A DNA stretch of 64,000 nt from Branchiostoma floridae. Its lineage: Eukaryota; Chordata; Leptocardii; Amphioxiformes; Branchiostomatidae. Below the pieces are notes generated by a model. That model saw nothing but the letters and a program-made list of their open reading frames with translations. It was not told the origin of the DNA and ran no database searches. Location: contig NC_049985.1 of the NCBI RefSeq assembly GCF_000003815.2, positions 7,898,089-7,962,088 of the forward strand. Reading direction: 5' to 3'. Below, piece after piece: positions 21,801 to 33,800 of this stretch. The stretch's first letter is position 1. Each line of letters begins with the position of its first letter. A program made the translations under genes and the position numbers.

Positions 21801-24800
21801 ATGGAGGGAAGTCTGTGACTGTGGTGGAATAAGTGAAAACCCAGGGGAAACAGAATAACTTTGCGCACAGGTGACACAATGTCTGGCATGGTAAAGTAGG
21901 TTCGTAAATTTGAGGGTTATAGATATGACATGCAATCTCATCTTGGCCTATGGTGACATTGCCTTTTTTATCCTTTACTCCAGAAGTTATTACTAGCAAA
22001 ACATACTCTCAGTGCATTAATATTAGTCATATGAGTTTTCTTAAACATTTTGTTTTATGTGCCATTGAAATCTGTGTATCACTGAACAGATAAAGAATTT
22101 GTCCTGTCAAAGCCTAAGATAACCACCTCCTAACGGGAGGTGCCCCAACACGGTACGCTTTTTCTTGCGCTCAAACTCATGGCGCTCCATCGCTAGTTGC
22201 CTGAGAGTGGTCAAATTTTGATGACTGAATTTTTTACACATAGATTTGAACAACATACTTGAATAAGAAATGCATTCATGTGGTTCATGAACCTTTCGCG
22301 CTGCGTGTTACAAGCGGCAAACACTGTGAGACAATTTCGTGTATGTAACCTTCCAATTTTGTGCTACGCTGGACAGTGTGCCTAACTTGGTACGCTTTTT
22401 TTACATTTTGCTCTCTTCAGAAGTAAGTGGTAAATTTAAGTACACAGAAAAAAATTAATAGTATGATATTTTAGCTTTCTTTTGACAGTAAAATCGTGAC
22501 TGTATGTACTTCTTGTCTCACATGAGGAAGGCTGTACCTAGAACAATCCAGCTGATGTTTTTACGGGCAATGGGCTAAATGCACTGATTGTGAATGCCCG
22601 ACTAAAAAAAACCATTACGAAAAAACGACACCGCCAACATCAACAAAACTCTGTCTGATTATATGAAAATATCATCTACATCTCTCTATCAAGTCTTATT
22701 TTCATAGACAGCACGAATAATTTGTTACAGTCAAATAAATCTTTGGAGGGTTCTCTAGTCTGCCACCTTCACGGCCACACTCCCTTGGGAGTACAATGGT
22801 GGCAATGTTTATGTCGCTTCCTTTTGGTTGCTTTTCTACTCAACAAACATTTGAAGACACATATTCATAGTGTTTTATGGAGCTTTATTTATGTGTATCA
22901 TGGCAGTTGTGTGACTGCTTGGAAGAGTTCGTATAGTTAGCGACACGAGCCGCCAATACGCAGAGGCCGGTGACCGCAGTGATTCAGCACTGTCAACATT
23001 ACCGTTAGAATTCTGTTTAAAAAAAAACATGAATTAAATATGTTAAAGTATACTTGGAATGCAAATTAAAGCTGTGTGCATGGACTTGGTTTATTTACCT
23101 TTGTAATCAGCATAGTCTGTGGTAACAAACGCGGTGTACTTATGGATAATAAGATCAGCAAAAAATCCGTACCGTCTTAGGACGGGAACCGTCTTAGGGC
23201 GGCCCCCGTTAGTAAATGGCTGAACAGATCTTTTTCTCTTTTTTTCTTTTACTAGATTTAGTAAATATACTTGAACTGTGCTTAAAGGTAATTTCTTTCA
23301 CTTACCCCCAAATCACACTTTATATAATAGAAAGTAGAAAAAAGTTGAATTCTTTTAAAGTTTTATCAAAGCAAGGTGCAAGCATTAAATCTGAGAACCA
23401 AGAAATTGAATTGTTGTGGCCTATGGGTGAAGAAGTTTACTGTGTGGGATCATCAGAACAACTCTCCTTATTTTCAATACAACATGAACACTTGACTTCC
23501 TCATTAAGACTAATATGTATAATGTGTCAGAAATACATTCAGTGGTTAGAATAATGGGTCTATATGTTCAATTTCCTTTTGCAAATGGCAAGTACCGAAT
23601 TTTTGTTTCCCATTTCCTGAGCTTTTCCCATCATTTGCAATCGTGAGTGCAATCGTTGCCTACGATTCTCAGTGCTCATTTTAGGTTTGACAGCTGCCTT
23701 TAAGTGGTTATAGTACTGGTTGTTAAGATGATGTACAACTAAGAAGAACATAGCATGTATTCCCTGTTATTGCTCTCCAAGGTGGTCGTGGGTCGTTCCA
23801 TGAAAGTTATGGAATGCACTAAGACGACCTATTACATACAGACCATGTAATTCGGAAGGTGGTAAACTCCGTCCCGTAAAGTCATAAACAGACGCTGCAG
23901 AGTGATGTCCAGAATTTTGATGCGAGAATACCAGATGGTACATGTACATGCAATGTTCATCATTATGGCAAAAAATATTCAGATCTGCAAAATGTTAGTG
24001 ATTGCATCAACAAGGCCTGAAGAATAATGCAGACAGACTTTACTTGAGTATTTGAGGCTGAAGTTTAAGTTCAGTTAAGTTTGCAATTTTATTATCTACT
24101 GCAGCTATGACTGTTGTTTTTGAAGATACACATGTACTAGTAGTCTGGGGTAATGAAAAAAGAAGCCAACTGACATCTTTCTGATTTTTGTCTTCTTTCA
24201 GTTTTAATAGCATAAAAGAAATTATGATTTTCAGACATGTAAATATTGTAAAATTTCAAGATGTAATATGTTGTGACGAATATGTTGTATTTGTGGGATG
24301 TAATATACAAATTTGTTTTGTTTTTTTGTCTCTACAAGTCCAAGTACCATGTAGTTCCAAACTAAAATTTAGAAAATTTATTTGGTGAAGTTGATACTTG
24401 GGAACTTCTTGGCACTCAAAGTCAGTATCAGAGGACTGCAGGCCTGGCAAAATAAATGTAATACTGCCATATGCAGAAAGAAGCGGAAGCTGGGCATGGC
24501 CAATATCTGCCATGCACAGTTGCTCAGTAATCACACTCAGCTACATTGCATTCAAATTATGACCTCTTTAACTAAACAGCCCATGGAGTACTGCGCCAAT
24601 AAGGTAATGCTACAAACGTATTCCTGAAGTGCTACGTGAAATCTTTACATTAGAATTTATCTGTACAGACGCAGCTAGCAAATCTTGAGACCTGCAGTTT
24701 TTAAAGCTCTACAATGCAGACTCATGCTTATCTTCCCCTCCATTATGGTTACAACTTTCCTGCAGGGCTTTAAATGCACCTTTAATAAAAGTGCAGATAA

Positions 24801-27800
24801 GCTACTTGGCCTCTTCAACAGACACCAATACATCCGCTGGACCAAATTGAATTGAAACATGTTCATGCAGTGAATAGTTAACGTTACAAGCAGTATGATA
24901 GGTAGTTTTAGCAATTGGATAGATTCATTTCAGAATCCACAAAATGTAGAGGCGTGACCACAATATAAATCAACCTGGAGTGCCAGTGGGAACATTTGAA
25001 AATTTTCCAAAACGACCTTGATTTTGACTTTACATGATCACACCAAATTGAAGTAAAACATGTTCATGCAGTGAATGATAGACATGTTTTTAATTCATCG
25101 CAGATCATTTCCACAGAATGTGACCACAATATGAATCATCTTAGAGTGCCAGTGGGAACATTTGAAGATTTGTCCAAAATGACCTTGAGTTTGACTTTAC
25201 TTCATCACCGCATGGCTGAACCGATAGACAAATGGGGGTACGGTCTTGGTTGTATTCCCTCTACAATGGGGCATACTGAAGGATATGTATGACTAGGAGG
25301 TGAAGAGGTTGATTGCACCCCACGCTGCAGTAGAGAAATGTTCAGCCTTCTGTGGGCAGATTGCGAAGACGATGTAATTTTCCTCTCTCCCTGATTACAT
25401 GGTAAACCACTCTGTGATTGAAGCGCGGGAAATAACGCCTTTCATGGACCACAAGCTGGATTCCCTGCCAAACCGAGTCAGTTGCCTGGTTTTAGGTTAC
25501 TTTGTGTGAAAAGAGTGAGGCAAGAAGGCAGCTGCACAAGGTGATGATATTAATTTTTGGAATTGGTGCAAACCCGAGTAGGTGCTCAGGAAAACTTTGG
25601 GTGCAAAATGTAATCTACAGTAACTGACTCTATACTGTTGTAAAATGAAGAGAGGGAATAAATAGTGCTTTCATCCAGTTTTTCAGACACGATTTATAAG
25701 TGACTATGTCAGAGGCCCAAATATCAAGGTGTACTGGTGTAATGGTGCAGCAGCACCTCAAAGTATTGTGAACAGCTGCAATATTTGGGGTGCAGATAAG
25801 TGCAGAATTATGCACCCAGTATTTCAAGCCCTGTATGATTATGTGAAAACTCACTTGTACCTCATGAAATACATTCCAATATTCTTGCCAGCATTCATGC
25901 TCTAATTCCTTCTTGGGGAAGGTAATTAGTGTGGTCACTTCAAATCCCTTAAGCTCGTTACACAATGATTCAACTTGAATAATAGGCCACCAAACATGAT
26001 ACATATAGCTTATGGAATCACCAGTGGTTCAGGTAAGTAGGGCATGAAGTCAACAATCAGTCTTCAATCACAATTAAGTGTTGCTTTTAAGACTGCATTG
26101 GTACAACAGTGCTTTAGAACATCTAAAGAGATTGGTTGGCTCAGATTCTTCCGTGTCCTGTTTGAGAAGAGCCAGATTTTCAGAAGAATTCCTTTCTGAT
26201 GAAAGGGCCTCAAGTAATGTTATTGAGAGCCTATACGGATATTATATGGCCTTGATACTTATTTTGCTGGATAAATTAGGTTTTAACCAAGTCAAGCTTG
26301 AGTACCAAGTTCTGAAAGCCAGTTAAAACTGCGTACGATATTGTGAACTGATCAAATTATTGTTTCTTCCTGTGCAGGATGATAGTGATGAAATAGCAAT
26401 TTCTCTCTAATTGCCCACGTACCTATATGAATTATGATTGTGAGTTACTAGTATGTTGTGCACATCTTTACAAATTACATGGCCATGTCACTGCTTTGCA
26501 ACATCAGTTAAAGCTCCTTGTTCATTCATATCCTGACAGAGAAATCCCAGCTCCAGGCAACTTTTACCCAAAAGTCCGCCCTTCCATCATGAGGCATTAT
26601 CACAGAGGAATTCACATTCATCTCACGGGCAGATCTAACATCTGTGGTTCTAACTCAGGCCTGTTATTCCGATGTGTACATCGGGTTATAACCGTACATT
26701 ATGATGAAACACCCTTATTAGCTGCCTCATCCTGTGACAGGGCCTGATTTGTGTGGGATGGATGGGATGATTAGCATGAAGGTACATGTATAGACTGCTG
26801 CCAGGGGGGAAATGCATGCCTACGCGGATCCTAGTGATCAGCTATGTTCACATGGCAAGAACACTTGAAGGTTATTTGGAGCTAGTACAAGCCTTTAGCA
26901 ACGTGTACGTAGATTTAGTGATGTGACTGATTGGTCAATCGTATGTACATGTTCGATACTCTCGCAATGATTGGTCAATCGCACGTACATGTGCCATAGT
27001 TCGATACTCTCTCAATGATTGGTCAATCGTAGTTTGATACTCTCACCATGACTAGTATGAGTATCTAGTCTTACAAGCCTAAAAATTTGAAATGTTGTTG
27101 TCATTACTTTAAATTTCCAGTTGATCTCCTTTACAAAATCAGAAGGATAGATAAGGGTGAACTGTGATTAGAGCAGCGAGGGTCGTGTTTTTCATGCCCT
27201 GAAATCTACAAAGACATCGTCAAAATGTTTGATGAGGAATCCCTTCGTATTTCAACTAGAAACAAGTGGGTACCTGTCAGACTTTCAGCTGAGCCGAAGT
27301 TCACCTGCAAACTTCAGGTTGCAGATCTCAGTCTTTCTCTCTTAACTAATTACATAACATTCCTGATTTTCAAAAGGATGCCTCCTTCAAAACGATTTAA
27401 ATTTTTAAATTTTTTATCTTAAATTTTGGTAGACATTCATAAAAGGCTCTAAAATTAACGTTTAACTTAACAACCATGCCTTAACATTCCAGTTGTGCAC
27501 CTTATGTCAGGTGAGGCCGCAAACGTATTGATCACCCCTGATGTCTTTCCACGACTCATCAGAGTGATTGAAAGTTCTTCACTAAGTTTTTTGGTATAGT
27601 TCCTGAAACCCAATTGCAAATTAGCCTCCCCAAAAGCTGCTATTTTGTATCCTAATGAAGCCTTAAAAGGCCTAAATGCCCTCTCCCCTGTGATTCATCA
27701 GGTCGTATGCACCTAATGGTCACACACTGCGATGGGGGTGTTCCTGCTCGGTAAATCCTCCTGACAGCCATTATTTACTCTCTGTAACAAACTTGCATCA

Positions 27801-30800
27801 AGCAGAACATTAGGAGCTGGTCCCTGCAGGGTTAATGGTAGACTACACGGATCCCCCAGCGTGGGAGACCGGCCTGAAAATTGAATGGGCAATAAGAGCA
27901 GGGAATGGCCCTTCCCCCTGGAGACAGGGCAGTTCTTCAATGGTCTGCATGCTCTTTTGCGCAAGGCGTAGGCAGCCTATTTTATTTCCCGTAATTCGTA
28001 GGGAAAATCATATTATCTATGTAATTTGTAGCGAGGCGATCAAATTTAGCGTAATTGCCTTCCTTGATTTAGCGTTATACGTAGGGGGGTCTTCTGAATT
28101 CAGCATAACTCGTTGTCGGGACCCCCCATGCAGACCCTCTTGTCCATGTTAGGAGCCACGGGTAGACCTGTGATCATGACAGGCATCAGATGAAATCTCC
28201 TTGCAGGCATGCAAAAAACATGGTAGTACCACCATCTCAATGAAAACGTCTGTTAAGATTTTTAAATGCTTGAAACAAAGCTTGTTTATGAGGGAATAAA
28301 AAAAATCATCAATGAATATCTTTATCTCAACATTGTTAGTTTCAGCTGATATACAAATGTGCCCCAAAATTTGAGTTGTGCATATTCCTTTTAGTGAGGA
28401 TGAGAGTGTGAGAACTTATTAATGACCCCTCATATAAGGTATGACTCCTAAGGTATGTTCCTCATCATTATTGGTGAGGGCATTTACAATGTACCATAGT
28501 TTTGTTCCAGACTTTACAAGTTGTTCAAGATCTGAAATTCTGACTGGAATAAAAAAAAATGAATAATTGATAAAGAGTCCAAGCCAAACTTAAGCTGCTC
28601 TGTTTGCAAATTATCTCAACAGAACATCTTTCCTCAGAATACATTTCACAGTTGGATACTGCACAATATCCTAAGTAATGATATGGAGTGCGAATAATTC
28701 AGGCAGCAGGATATCCTAGTGCTGATGTTATCTCCTGCTGAAGTCGAAGGGAAATTTCATTAAATCTGGCTTTAGAGTCCAACTGATAATTTACACTTAA
28801 TCAAATTTCCTATTGCAGACTGAATCCTTCCTTGGAAATTGTGTTAAGGGAAGGCAATTACTTGGCACCGTAGACAGCGTTCTTGGCACGACAAACGCTA
28901 CCCAAACCCAGGAGAGACGCCGACGTATCTGATCTTCCTTCATCGGCAAATTGCTGCCCACAAGCCAGCGAAGCTTGGGAAGCTAATGTAGGAGAGTGTA
29001 CAACATGAGATTGTCCCGATATGACACATAAATTTTCCAGCAAACGCGGGCACACAAACAGCCCTTTCCTGTGATGTGCAATCCACTTATGATGGAGAAC
29101 GCCTTTGGCGTATCGTTCGTAGCTCTGCCGGCGATACCGGCGCCAACTTCAGAATTCATTAGCGGGAAATTCATTTAGTTGGAACACACTTGTCACCAGG
29201 AGAGCTTGACTGGAGCTGCCGAGAGTGAATAATTGATGGGTGATATTCTGGCAGCACATTTAGTAAGGAGCTATAACAGCATTCATAAAGGCAGGCCCAG
29301 GCCACGATGCATGTTAGAGGACATTTGTCACTTTTGGGGACCAACTGGTTGAGAAACCTGCAGTCAGACTAAAGTTTGCCGAGCTATTGGTGGTGGGAAT
29401 GGCAGCCGAAACTTAACTCCTTAACCAAGTTGAACAAAATTACATATCCTGACATCGTAGAATCCTTTGTAGGATTCTGAAAACATCAGCTAGAAATTGC
29501 AATCAAGGCATTCTTATTGGCAGTTCAGAAGAGTCCACCTTTCACTAGTTAAGGAAGTGGATGCTCTACCTTGTTATATACTCTGGTAAATTTTTTAAAG
29601 TTCTTCATCATCAAGTTCATGCTACAAAATGTGTGCGATTTGCAATAAGTCATACACAACTCTAACTTATGTCTACAATGTCATCATCATGATCTTGGGT
29701 GGGTTGCCAGACCAAATCCACCATCTACATTGTCATTCTAGCCTATTTCTCCTTAAATTCAGCAGATCACCTCCTGACAGTTGCCCAATAGTCTTCTTCA
29801 ATTTTAGCCTCACTATGTTACTGTGTCTATTTTGTATAAGCTTTAATGACATGGCATTGTGAGAAGTTTAGAAAAGGATTTTCACCATTTACTGATTTAG
29901 GCCATTCGTACATCAATACGAGGGAGTTCGGATGCAGAGTTGATGGATGTAAGTCTAAAGTTGATGGATGTAAGTCACTGCCCAATTGAGTAATTTGTTA
30001 GTCATGGGTGCAGCTGGGTGTCAGGGCAGAGATGACATCCCAGCATCAGCACCAGGTGATGGAGGAGGGAGTCTACAGAGTTCAACAAGCGGGGATAATA
30101 ACACACCCCGCTGATGTCATACCAGCAACAGGAAAATTGAAGTGCATTTCCTGGCCAGGTGTGATAACATTACTATCAGCAGGGGTCAGCAAGGGTCCGT
30201 GGGAAGTGTTAGGACTTGTGTGGAAGCTGATTGCTGTATGGAATTCTGTTTGCCAGGTGCAGTTATCTCCCTTGAAATTGCGAGGTTTCAATATGCTTGA
30301 GCAGTTCCACTTTTTAGATTGTTGTACCCTCAATGTGTTTCAAAGAGGCATTATCTTCATGATCATCCATTTCAATAGTCCAAGGTACATTTTTGTGTTT
30401 CAGTTTTTCAAGGGATCTGAAAATATGACGGTCATTTTGAATAGGATTCAACAAGCATTAAAGGATATTAAAGAATGTTGAATTCCTCTTTGTACCAAAT
30501 TTGAAAACACCATTTGGCACTCTGAGAACGTCTGCGTTCTTAGAGGGAGGTAACCTTTATCCATACTGTGAAGACTGTGATAAGAAAACTTCCTTAATGC
30601 ATTTAGAAGGTCCCCTTAATACCTGTAACATCCAATATTTTAAAGAAATGACTATAGGCACACAGTGAATGATATCACGTTGAAGGTCATCTAACGTTAC
30701 ATGTAGTACAATGTATGTACTTTGGAAACATCACCTTTGTCACATTGCTACAACAAGGTTTTGATGTGACAGAACATGAGAGAAGTTTAAAATTGGACAG

Positions 30801-33800
30801 TCTGTCAAAGCCAGTAATATCAGCTCTGCTCTCGAGCAGGTCGTGAAGGAGTGGTTTTCCTTCGGCTTTATTGCCTATAAGTCACAGGTGCTCTGTGGCA
30901 TATCAAGGCATGTGGCTGATTTATATGGAGCCTAGCGTCTGGGGGACCCCAGGGCAGGCACTTCCCAATAGCTCACAGCACAAACGTCATTACTCATAGA
31001 GCAATATTGTCCATATTTCCAGTCAAGTACATGTATCAGAACTGGTACTGATGCACACTTTGGAGGTAACTACTGGTGTGGAGATTACTTCAATAGTAAG
31101 AAAGTCTGAAGTTTTTTGGGGGGAACATGGAGTAGAAGAAAGGCCCCTGTATAATAATACAGTCATGTATTTTAACTTTCTGCAAATACCTGAATCAGAA
31201 AAGGACAATAATTTTCTTACGTGTATTCTCGAGGAAAAATTGATACAAAATAGTTTTTTTGCTTCCTGTTGTCAATTGTCTTTTAGTTCAGAATTATACT
31301 GTTCATTTTTGTTTAACATTCACACCCAGCTCTTGTACAGCTGTGAGGAATAGTGCTGATTAAATATTCTATTTCTTGGCAGCACTGTTTTGGCAAATAT
31401 ATTGCTTCTTGGGCTAAGCAAGAGAGTTATGTGGAGGTCACAGGTGCCATTAGTACACTCCATTGCCCACCTGAATGTCTCATTTATGCTGGGAAAATGG
31501 GATATTATTGCTACCAGGCCTTTTCAGGGAGAATATAGTGTGGTGGTAATGGCAATGCACTGTGGGATGTTTTTCAGGGGCATTCAAGGTGGGGATGATT
31601 ATAAATTGTATTTTCTTATTACCACTATTTATTTCAATTCATCTTCTTGATTTATTGTATTGTTCCTTTGACATGTTCAATAAGATTAAAGTAGGTGAAA
31701 CAGTTACCATGAAGATATTCTACACGGGCTGATGAAACATTGCATATAAGGATACAAGTTACAGTAGTATTTTTTTCAGAATTTATCTCAAATGGATATT
31801 ATGAAAACTAAGCCAGTGTATTAAGCTGGAGTGGTACCCCGACTTAACATATACAGATACAGAAGCTGGTTTTGTTACACAGAGGGTAGTTATACTGGCT
31901 TTATACACAACTGCCACAACTTTGCGGCACAGATGCTCGTGTGATTAAAAAGATGGTGAAGGGCTTTCATACGAACCATGCAGAATGATACAGAAATTGA
32001 CAGACAACTGAATCATTAAAGAAGACTAGGTAGGAAAGTGCCTAAGGAATAATGGTAAGACCCCACCCCCCTGATACTTGTGTAAAATCATGTATTGTAA
32101 TGAGGTGCAATTAGCAGTTGGCCCCATAGGAAAATCTACATTAATCCAATTTACCTTCATCGTCCCTCCAACTTTTCAGGAACCTCCCGGGAAAATACTC
32201 TAATTTCACAGCTGATAATGAGATTAGCCGTTCTCAATCATCCCATCAAAACTTCTTCCCTCCGTAGGCCGATGATGACGTCTGTCCGCCGTTCACGCTG
32301 ACCTCTGGGAGACAGTCAGACCCCCCGGGGCAGGGTGATGTGACCTGCAGGAGGATCACCCCCATTAAAGGGTCGTGTAAGCTGGGGAGGGAGATGTTTG
32401 AAGGAAAAGATGTGGAGACGTGCGAGTCATGGGGAGAGGCTCGGGACATCTGCCAACTGCAGGTGGGCTTTGTCTTAAGTATGTAGGAAGGAAGGACTCC
32501 ATGCGGGAGGCTTTAAGGATACACACAATAAAAGACATTTGACACACATCGTACACTCAGGGTTACTTGGCATATAATGCACAATGATATGCAAAGTCAA
32601 GAGTATTTTTAGACAATTTATCACTCTTTTGTAGGAGAAGATGCAGAAAAGCTGTTTGTCTATATTCCTTGTCCTTGGTGCTGAATTCTGTTGTGCTATT
32701 GCTAAATGTTTAGTTTGATGTTTTTTTGTTTTTCTGGCAAACTTGCTGAGATAATTTTTCCCCATGTAACTATGAATGTTTGCTTTGTTTTTGATATTTG
32801 TTGATCAATTTTGAGAGTCTTGGAAAAAGTAAACATTGTGTACTTACTTGTTTGTTGTTACCCTTAGGAAAGTCCAGGCCCAGATAAATACAAGGTGCAC
32901 TGTGACCCGGACATGTGTAAGTCCTCCATGGCCCTGGGCACCATCCACCCAAACCTGGGCATCCTGGACTGGCAGGAGTTCTCCACAGTAGACAGGCTAC
33001 AGCTGGCCATCCGGCGCCTCGCCACCGCCGACTATAGCCAGTACCACTACGGCTTCTGCTACATACGCTGCCGACCCTTCCATAGATACCGAAGGAGAAA
33101 ACTGTTGCATGACACACACATTCAGCATCAGGGCCAACAAATCATTTCAAATCACAGCTATAGTCATGATATTTACAGAAATAGAAGAAGAACTTTTTTC
33201 TCTAAACAGGGTGATGCATTTCTAGTATCACCTAGAACTTTGAAGAACAACAGTGTTAATAGTGTGGTTGGGCAGACAACAAGAAAATCTGTCCCTGGCC
33301 AAAACAATAACAGAAGACTTCTCCAGGATGACAGTCTGAACAACAATATAGGTACAAATAAAGGGGAAAACCCAAATACTGATCAAGAGGAGGAGCCAGA
33401 AGCAGAGGATGGGAACTTTGGCAATGACTTCTATGAGGGCGGTGATGCAGATGATGATAACTACGAAGATGAACGTTACAATGATGAAGATGACAAAGAG
33501 GAATATGACTACTATGATGATGAGCAGCGGTACATAATGCAGCTCATCATTCTCCCTCCACAGATGAAGCCAGTGGAGAAACCCGTGAATGGGAGCAACA
33601 AGATTAACATTAACATCGTTCTGTTAGACTCTCTATCACGGCACCACTTCTACAGATCACTGCCACAGACGTTGGCACAGTTTCACAGCTTAAACAGTGG
33701 TAAAAGGTCCACTGCAAGAGTTCTTGACTTTGAACTTGTGCAAGCCATAAGAAGTAGGACGTTTGAGTCAGTACAGGCTCTATTTGCGGGGGAGATTTTT

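Larger units (their letters stand above)
19118..32267 (+). other. 13.1-kb first intron of the DUF229 gene
   Basis: No exon with coding similarity was found, although several chance ORFs of 60-157 codons occur. It contains a solo MITE terminus, a 1.08-kb element, a tandem duplication and a CCAAT repeat cluster, listed separately. Stretches such as 21050-21430, 27700-28140 and 28850-29260 are GC-richer, complex and non-repetitive, and could hold regulatory sequence. Confidence 0.6.

Noticed and set aside
25630-26004. Minus-strand ORF of 124 codons
   Set aside because: Overlaps a transposon-derived end (TGCACCCAGTATTT) and has no domain or splice support.
30008-30481. Plus-strand ORF of 157 codons inside the DUF229 intron
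   Set aside because: No recognisable domain, no conserved motif order and no clear splice or promoter context; length is plausible by chance in 13 kb.
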